DNA of 64,000 nucleotides from an uncultured Alphaproteobacteria bacterium (GTDB taxonomy: Bacteria; Pseudomonadota; Alphaproteobacteria; UBA8366; GCA-2717185): positions 23,383 through 87,382 of the forward strand of contig CALSRA010000011.1 of NCBI GenBank assembly GCA_943788635.1, given 5' to 3'. Made by a program: the position numbers and the translations under genes. Below are positions 59,068-64,000 of the stretch, in pieces. A model generated the notes under the pieces. It was not told where the DNA came from and ran no database searches. It saw nothing but the letters and a program-made list of their open reading frames with translations. Positions within the stretch are counted from its first letter, which is position 1. The number at the start of each line of letters is the position of its first letter.

Positions 59068-59176
59068 CCCCGCCCTCTGCAAAATGCAGAAAGCTTACCA
59101 CTGGCGGATTTTTACTCCGGCCAACAACCAGACAATCTGGCCGCTTCAGTGGTGGATTATTGCTCCGGCGTTCTCA

Positions 59177-59421
59177 CGGAAGACCCGTACTCCGGCCACC
59201 TGTTCGTGTTCCGGGGTCGGCGTGGCGATCTATTAAAGATCATCTGGTGGGACCAACAAGGAGCCTGCCTGTTCTCCAAACGTCTGGAGCGGGGGCGCTT
59301 CGTGTGGCCGGTGGCGAAAGACGGCAAGGTGTCGATGTCACCGGCACAACTCTCAATGCTTCTTGAAGGGATCGACTGGCGCATGCCGCAACGAACGTGG
59401 CGACCGCTGACGGTTGGGTAA
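59177..59421 (+). pseudogene. IS66 TnpB (Orf2), N-terminally truncated by IS21
   Basis: About 80 residues remain: EDPYSGHLFVFRGRRGDLLK, IIWWDQQGACLFSKRLERGR, then QLSMLLEGIDWRMPQRTW. The homologous complete protein at 63592-63939 has 115 residues and shows that about 35 are missing. Not functional alone. Confidence 0.85.
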
Positions 59422-59493
59422 AATCGTTTCACAGCAAAGGTTTGCCAATCCTTGGGGATTCCTATGGACGGTGGCGTCTGATAGATTACTGGC

Positions 59494-61014
59494 ATGCTCG
59501 ACAACGCCAAGAACCTCCCGAATGACGCTGCCGCCCTGAAGGGTTTGGTTACGACATTGGCGTCGGAGTTGAAGTCTCGCGACATTCTGATCGAGAAGCT
59601 CAAACATCAATTAGCCGGGATGCGTCAACATCGCTTCGGGTCCCGTTCCGAGGCCCTGGATCAACTGACGTTGACGCTGGAAGACGAAGAGATTGCCGCA
59701 GCCGCGCAAGAACCCGCGCCAGACGACGCCAATACCGATCAAGCCGCAACGCCGCCAAAGGGCAAACCCAAGCGTAAACCGCTGCCCGGTCATCTCCCGC
59801 GCAACGAGACTACACTGTCGCCGGGCGACGCCTGTGGGCACTGTGGCGGCAAACTAAAAACGCTTGGCGACGATGTCACCGAGGAATTGGAATATGTCCC
59901 CGGACGTTTTGTGGTGAACCGGATAGTCCGCCCCCGCATGGCCTGCACCTGCTGCGAGACGTTCCATCAGGCGGCCCTGCCGTCGCGGCCGATTGAGCGC
60001 GGGCGTCCCGGCCCCGGTCTGCTCGCCCATATTCTGGTAAATAAATACGCCGATCATTCGCCTTTGTACCGGCAAAGTCAGATATTCGAGCGCGAGGGTA
60101 TCGACCTGGATCGCTCCACCCTGGCCGACTGGGTTGGTAAATCCACGGCCCTGCTGGAACCTTTGGCGGACGCCATCGCGCGCCATGTCCTGAAAGGACA
60201 GGCTCTCTTCGCCGATGACACGCCGGTAAAGTTGCTGGCTCCAGGTTTCGGCAAAACCAGGACAGCCCGACTTTGGGCCTATGTCCGCGACGAACGTCCC
60301 TGGGCCGGAGAGGCGCATCCCGCCACGTGGTATCAATTCTCGCCCGACAGGAAGGGCGTTCGTCCGCGTGAACATCTGGCTGCCTACGAGGGCTTCATGC
60401 ACGCGGATGGTTATGCGGGCTTCAATGACCTGTACCGCACGGGCAAAGTGACGGAGGTCGCCTGCATGGCCCATATCCGGCGCAAGTTCGTCGATATCCA
60501 CAAATCTCAGGGATCGGCGATTGCTGATGAGGCCATAAAACGGATCGCCCAACTCTATGCCGTCGAGAAAGCGGCGCGCGGTTCACCGCCGGATGAACGG
60601 CGGCGGCTAAGGCAGGAAAAGGCAAAGCCTGTTCTCGACGACCTGGAAGCATGGCTGCATGCCCAACTGACCAGGATATCCGGCAAATCGCCCCTTGCCG
60701 GAGCCATTCGCTATGCCCTGACACGAATGAAACGGCTTCGGCCGTATCTGGAACATGGCTTCCTGGAATTGGACAACAACACCGCAGAAAGAAGCATGCG
60801 GGCTATCGCCCTGGGCCGGAAGAATTATCTCTTCATGGGCTCCGAAGGCGGCGGCAGATCAGCCGCAATTGCCTATACGCTGATCGAGACCGCGAAGCTC
60901 AATGGCGTCGACCCGCAGGCATGGCTCACCGACACGCTCGGCCGCATCGCAGATCACAAGATCACCCGCATCAACGAGCTCCTGCCCTGGCGTTACGCTG
61001 AAGCCTCAGCGTAA
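59494..61014 (+). CDS. IS66-family transposase TnpC
   Basis: 506 residues, complete. N-terminal leucine-rich coiled coil ([20 protein letters not shown]) with RFGSRSE; zinc-binding [14 protein letters not shown] and [13 protein letters not shown] core with [29 protein letters not shown] and the glutamate in [21 protein letters not shown]-terminal [17 protein letters not shown] is typical. Without tnpA and an intact tnpB the element should be immobile by itself. Only moderately similar to the TnpC at 61915-63546, so two different IS66 elements. Confidence 0.93.
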   Translation: MLDNAKNLPNDAAALKGLVTTLASELKSRDILIEKLKHQLAGMRQHRFGSRSEALDQLTLTLEDEEIAAAAQEPAPDDANTDQAATPPKGKPKRKPLPGHLPRNETTLSPGDACGHCGGKLKTLGDDVTEELEYVPGRFVVNRIVRPRMACTCCETFHQAALPSRPIERGRPGPGLLAHILVNKYADHSPLYRQSQIFEREGIDLDRSTLADWVGKSTALLEPLADAIARHVLKGQALFADDTPVKLLAPGFGKTRTARLWAYVRDERPWAGEAHPATWYQFSPDRKGVRPREHLAAYEGFMHADGYAGFNDLYRTGKVTEVACMAHIRRKFVDIHKSQGSAIADEAIKRIAQLYAVEKAARGSPPDERRRLRQEKAKPVLDDLEAWLHAQLTRISGKSPLAGAIRYALTRMKRLRPYLEHGFLELDNNTAERSMRAIALGRKNYLFMGSEGGGRSAAIAYTLIETAKLNGVDPQAWLTDTLGRIADHKITRINELLPWRYAEASA

Positions 61015-61051
61015 CAGGGCCATCCGTCGCGCGGTAGGGCGGAATGCCCGG

Positions 61052-61366
61052 ACGGTAACGGAACGGTTGACCAGGGACGAAGACGAACTGCTCGCCTTTT
61101 ATGATTTCCCGGCGGAACACTGGACCCACATCCGAACCACAAACCCTATTGAAAGCACCTTCGCGACAGTGCGTCATCGAACCAAACGCTCCAAAGGCTG
61201 CCTGTCCATGGCGACCATGGAGCTAATGGTCTTCAAGGTTATCAAGGAGGCGGAGAAAACCTGGCTGCGATTACGAGGCAAAAACCAGTTGCCGAAACTC
61301 ATCACCGGCGTCAAATTCAATGATGGCGTCGAACAGCAAAATCAGCACAATCAAAACGCCGCCTGA
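61052..61366 (+). pseudogene. IS256-family transposase, C-terminal fragment
   Basis: About 105 residues matching the end of IS256-type transposases: DELLAFYDFPAEHWTHIRTT, NPIESTFATVRHRTKRSKGC, then FKVIKEAEKTWLRL. The catalytic N-terminal two thirds are absent. A GAGCT...AGCTC inverted pair at 61365-61397 right after the stop may be the old element end, since IS3-type sequence starts at 61399. Confidence 0.85.
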
Positions 61367-61398
61367 GCTTGCCATCACCAAAAATAACGGTTAGCTCG

Positions 61399-61638
61399 TT
61401 GTATCTGGCTGTCATCCTTGATCTGTATTCCCGTCGCGTTATCGGCTGGGCCGTCAGCAGCCGTATGAAGCGGGATTTGGCGATCCGGGCGTTGGACATG
61501 GCCGTGGCACTGCGACAGCCGCCAGAGGGCTGCATTCACCATACGGATCGCGGGTCGCAATATTGTTCGCACGACTATCAGAAGCGCCTTTTGAAGAATG
61601 GCTTCAAGGTATCGATGAGCGGCAAAGGCAATTGCTAC
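61399..61638 (+). pseudogene. IS3-family transposase (OrfB), internal fragment
   Basis: About 80 residues of the rve integrase core: LYLAVILDLYSRRVIGWAVS, then RALDMAVALRQPPEGCIHHT and DRGSQYCSHDYQKRLLKNGF, ending SMSGKGNCY. The next codons should encode DNA (Asp-Asn-Ala) but the IS66 end GTAATCATCC begins at 61639. Both termini of the gene are missing. The cut after GNCY is therefore an insertion site. Confidence 0.88.
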
Positions 61639-61695
61639 GTAATCATCCGGTGAATACCGCGGAGTGTTGGTTTTCTGCAATCGCGGCGGTTCGGG

Positions 61696-61911
61696 TCAGC
61701 CGGCGTTTTCCATCTGGTCCTTGATGATTTCTTGTAGTGTTTCGATGCCGCGCGGTGTGAAGGCGAGTATTTCTTTATCATCGATATCGAGGATCCAGAG
61801 GACGCCATCCTCGGGTTCGAGCTGGTCGGCGAGTTCCCAGAGCAGGTCCTCGTCACGTCCCAGGATTTGTGCGGCGCGTTGAAGGGTAAAGACGTGATGG
61901 ATTGCCGCCAT
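61696..61911 (-). CDS. IS66 passenger protein of unknown function
   Basis: 71 residues, 3 bp after the tnpC stop and inside the element. MAAIHHVFTLQRAAQILGRD EDL is followed by EDGVLWILDIDDKEILAFTP and RGIETLQEIIKDQ. Highly acidic, with an N-terminal helix-turn-helix-like stretch. I recall small ORFs of this kind at this place in other alphaproteobacterial IS66 elements. Role unknown; it may regulate transposition. Confidence 0.7.
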   Translation of the reverse strand: MAAIHHVFTLQRAAQILGRDEDLLWELADQLEPEDGVLWILDIDDKEILAFTPRGIETLQEIIKDQMENAG

Positions 61912-61914
61912 GCT

Positions 61915-63546
61915 TCATTGGACCGCTGAGCTGGAAGCTTTCTTCCATTCCCAGGGCAGCAGTTCGTTGAGCCGGCTTTGCGGCGTGTCGGCGAAGCGCG
62001 CCAGCACATCGGCCAACCAGGCCTGCGGATCCACATCATTGAGCTTGGCGGTTTCGAGCAGCGTTGCCATGGCGGCCGCCCGCTCGGCGCCACGTTCGGA
62101 GCCGGCGAACAACCAGGACTTCCGCCCCAGGGCAAAGCCGCGCAGGGCCCGCTCGGCGGCGTTGTTGGTCAGGCAGATGCGGCCGTCGTCCAGGAACCGG
62201 GTAAAGTCCTCCCAGCGCCTGAGCAGATAGTCCATGGGTTTGGCGACCGAGGCCGAGCGCGACAGGCGGCCGCGTTCTTCGCGCAGCCAGGCTTCCAGTT
62301 CCGCCACAATGGCCGCGCTCTCAGCCCGGCGGGCCTGAAGACGCTCCATTTCCTCGAGCCCGTTGATCGCCCGTTCGATATCGAACAGCCGGTCGATCCG
62401 CTTGACTGCCGCCAGAGCGATCGGAGAGATCGCCGCCGCCTGGCGCCCCCGCCGCGCATTGGCCGCGATATCCGCCAGTTCGAAGAACTGCCGTCTGGCA
62501 TGGGCCCAACAAAGCGCCGGCGTCACCCGTCCCGGCGCGCGCGTCGGATCGTAAAGCCCATTGTAGCCACTATAGGCATCGGCCTGCAGGATACCGGTAA
62601 AGACATCAAGATGGCGCTCGGGATGTTCGCCGCGGCGATCCCGCGATGCATAGTAAAGCGCCGCCGGCGGCGCCCGGCCGCCGAACGGCCGGTCATCGCG
62701 GACATAGGTCCAGATCCGACCCTTCACCGCCTTGCCCCGGGCCAGGATCGGCACCGTGGTATCGTCGCCATGCAGACGCGCGGCACCGAGGACATGAGCC
62801 TCGATCAACCCATGCAGCGGCTGCAATAGCTGCGTGCAGATGCCCACCTGATCGGCCAGCGTCGAGACGCTCAAATCGATCCCCTCGCGGCGGTAGCGAT
62901 TGCTCTGCCGGTTCAGCGGCTGATGCTGGGCAAACTTCTCGAACAGGATCATTGCCAGCAGGTTCGGACCGGCAAAGCCCCTGGGCGTCACGTGGAACGG
63001 CGCCGGCACCTGCGCGATCTTCTCGCAGGCCCGACAGGTGAACTTCTCCCGCACCGTCTGGATCACCTTCCATTGCCGTGGAACCACCTCCAGGGTCTCG
63101 GTGATGTCCTCGCCAAGCTTCGACAGTTTACCCGAACCGCAACAGGGGCAGCTCCGTGGCGCCGCAATTACCACCCGCTCGCGCGGCAGATGATCCGGGA
63201 AGGGCTTGCGTGCGGGCCGTTTGCGCCGGTGCGGCGCTACCGCCGTCGATTGGCTCGCCGTCTCGCTGGCCCGTTCGTCCTCCGAGGCGGCCGCCTCCAG
63301 CTCTTCCAATTGCAATTCCAGTTGATCGAGCAGCCGCATCTTTCGTTCCGAGCGCGCCCCGTAAAGCTGCCGGCGCAGCTTCTCGATCTCCAGCTTCAGA
63401 TTGACGATCAGCGCTTCGCTGTTCGATTGCACCGCCCTGGCATGGGCCGCATCGGCCTCCGCCTCGGTCCGCGCCGAGCGCTCGGCAAGCAGCATCGCAT
63501 GGGCGCTGGCAAGATCGGTAGGAAGCGGCTCAAGGGGCGTTGGCAT
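61915..63546 (-). CDS. IS66-family transposase TnpC
   Basis: 543 residues, complete. Coiled-coil N-terminus with LRRQLYGARSERK; zinc-binding CPCCGSGKLSKLGED and CRACEKIAQVPAPFH; DDE core with ARLHGDDTTVPILARGKAVK, ILQADAYSGYNGLYD and LTNNAAERALRGFALGRKSW. It ends LNELLPWEWKK. Preceded by tnpB 45 bp upstream. With tnpA and tnpB present this element may be active. Confidence 0.95.
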   Translation of the reverse strand: MPTPLEPLPTDLASAHAMLLAERSARTEAEADAAHARAVQSNSEALIVNLKLEIEKLRRQLYGARSERKMRLLDQLELQLEELEAAASEDERASETASQSTAVAPHRRKRPARKPFPDHLPRERVVIAAPRSCPCCGSGKLSKLGEDITETLEVVPRQWKVIQTVREKFTCRACEKIAQVPAPFHVTPRGFAGPNLLAMILFEKFAQHQPLNRQSNRYRREGIDLSVSTLADQVGICTQLLQPLHGLIEAHVLGAARLHGDDTTVPILARGKAVKGRIWTYVRDDRPFGGRAPPAALYYASRDRRGEHPERHLDVFTGILQADAYSGYNGLYDPTRAPGRVTPALCWAHARRQFFELADIAANARRGRQAAAISPIALAAVKRIDRLFDIERAINGLEEMERLQARRAESAAIVAELEAWLREERGRLSRSASVAKPMDYLLRRWEDFTRFLDDGRICLTNNAAERALRGFALGRKSWLFAGSERGAERAAAMATLLETAKLNDVDPQAWLADVLARFADTPQSRLNELLPWEWKKASSSAVQ

Positions 63547-63591
63547 GATCGCGAAGGAATCACATTGACCGCGAAATGCAAAGTCAAAACC

Positions 63592-63939
63592 TCATCCGAC
63601 CGAGCTCGGAACCCAGGTCTTTTGCGGCATCCGCCAATCGATCCCCTCCAGCAGATAACCAAGCTGCGCCGGCGTGATCGACACCACGCCATTCACCGGT
63701 GTGGGCCAGATAAACCGGCCCCGTTCAAGCCGCTTGGAAAACAGGCAAGCCCCCTGGCCATCGTGCCAGATCACCTTCAGAAGATCGCCCCGCCGACCGC
63801 GAAAGACAAACAGATGGCCGCTCAACGGATCGCGCCGCAAAACCTCCTGTACCGCCAGGGAAAGGCCGGGAAAGCCCTTGCGCATGTCAGTATGACCCGT
63901 CGCCAGCCAGACCCGAACGCCGCTCGGAACCGGGATCAT
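63592..63939 (-). CDS. IS66 TnpB (Orf2)
   Basis: 115 residues, the full IS66 Orf2: VRVWLATGHTDMRKGFPGLS, GHLFVFRGRRGDLLKVIWHD and LLEGIDWRMPQKTW. Needed for transposition though its biochemical role is not settled. The ATG overlaps the tnpA stop (ATGA). Confidence 0.95.
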   Translation of the reverse strand: MIPVPSGVRVWLATGHTDMRKGFPGLSLAVQEVLRRDPLSGHLFVFRGRRGDLLKVIWHDGQGACLFSKRLERGRFIWPTPVNGVVSITPAQLGYLLEGIDWRMPQKTWVPSSVG

Positions 63940-64000
63940 CGCCCTTCCACCACGGCCAGCAGACGGCCAAGCGCCGAGGCATCAAAATCCGGGCCCAGAA
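63936..64000 (-). CDS. IS66 TnpA (Orf1), last codons only
   Basis: The last 20 or so codons read GPDFDASALGRLLAVVEGR and stop at TGA 63936-63938. This is the usual C-terminus of IS66 TnpA. The rest lies outside the window. Confidence 0.8.
   Translation of the reverse strand, partial: LGPDFDASALGRLLAVVEGR

Larger units (their letters stand above)
56568..59176 (-). mobile_element. IS21-family insertion sequence, complete
   Basis: About 2.6 kb. The left end TGTCAACGCCGGAG matches the right end in reverse, TGAGAACGCCGGAG, and both begin TG as in IS21. Each end holds a second inner copy of GGCCGGAGTAAAA. It carries istA-istB with a 4-bp overlap. No target duplication: left flank CGATCCTG (prsT), right flank CGGAAGAC (inside an IS66 tnpB). 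One flank has therefore been rearranged since insertion. Confidence 0.85.
59177..61050 (+). mobile_element. IS66-family element, left part missing
   Basis: Contains the end of tnpB and a complete tnpC on the plus strand. tnpA, the left inverted repeat and the first third of tnpB are gone; the break coincides exactly with the IS21 right end at 59176. The right end lies just after the tnpC stop (61014), before IS256-type sequence starts at about 61052; no clear repeat could be matched because its partner is lost. Confidence 0.75.
61639..64000 (-). mobile_element. IS66-family element, running off the window
   Basis: Starts with a GTAATCATCCGGTG end, as expected for IS66 (GTAA), exactly at the break of the IS3 fragment. 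It carries a passenger ORF, tnpC, tnpB and the last codons of tnpA, all on the minus strand. The last eight bases before it, ATTGCTAC, should be the 8-bp target duplication; the other copy would lie beyond 64000. Confidence 0.85.

Overview
The window comes from a moderately GC-rich alphaproteobacterium, probably of a Rhodospirillales-like lineage. I infer this from the petABC-trmL-hemF order, an RibH2-type lumazine synthase, the short alphaproteobacterial HemF, bactofilin, a class GN sortase system and typical alphaproteobacterial IS66 elements. No tRNA, rRNA, CRISPR array or phage was seen. About 56.5 kb is ordinary chromosome with small operons on both strands; the last 7.4 kb is a nest of insertion sequences.

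Region by region. 1-2.6 kb: the 5' part of an MFS transporter that seems to lack its TM2-TM3 block, a luciferase-like oxidoreductase and a voltage-gated-type potassium channel. 2.64-3.14 kb: a gene-free stretch with a Fur-type palindrome on a promoter and, about 200 nt further on, an intrinsic terminator on the same strand, so possibly an iron-regulated small RNA. 3.1-5.7 kb: petABC (cytochrome bc1), then trmL-hemF on the other strand. 7.3-19.4 kb: a secreted protein, a tandem universal stress protein behind an FNR-type box, a glycosyltransferase, a DksA-type protein, an esterase / threonine-synthase-like pair, an MFS transporter, a pentapeptide-repeat protein, marR-ompR-envZ type regulators and ilvE.

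19.4-25.9 kb (minus strand): uvrC, pgsA, mobB, moeA, moaD, moaE and a DUF4169/iron-alcohol-dehydrogenase fusion, mostly molybdenum cofactor assembly. The cofactor user MsrP lies at 52.8 kb. 26.3-35.7 kb: an SDR reductase followed by a run of genes (uvrB, beta-carbonic anhydrase, a His-rich small protein, a second luciferase-like oxidoreductase, a small basic protein, a cation antiporter, pobA) that all carry one-base insertions or deletions. These hit unrelated genes, including uvrB, over about 7 kb and stop at sharp borders, so local sequence error is more likely than decay.

35.8-53.7 kb: a transglutaminase-like protease, TerC, a GAF histidine kinase, an EamA exporter, a class GN sortase with its single VIT/VWA substrate, ribH, a LysR regulator with a CoA-transferase/CitE-like lyase pair, ChrA, an aspartate aminotransferase, a ketopantoate-reductase-like protein, an EF-G paralogue coupled to a hydratase, and MsrP. 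53.9-56.6 kb: a degenerate GGDEF/EAL-like protein, a bactofilin and the first part of a PrsT-type TPR lipoprotein of the exosortase/PEP-CTERM export class.

56.57-64 kb: an intact IS21 element cuts prsT. It is joined, without target duplication, to an IS66 element that has lost its left part. Fragments of an IS256 and an IS3 transposase follow, and then a second IS66 element that runs off the window. The rest of prsT, and perhaps an exosortase locus, may lie beyond position 64000.
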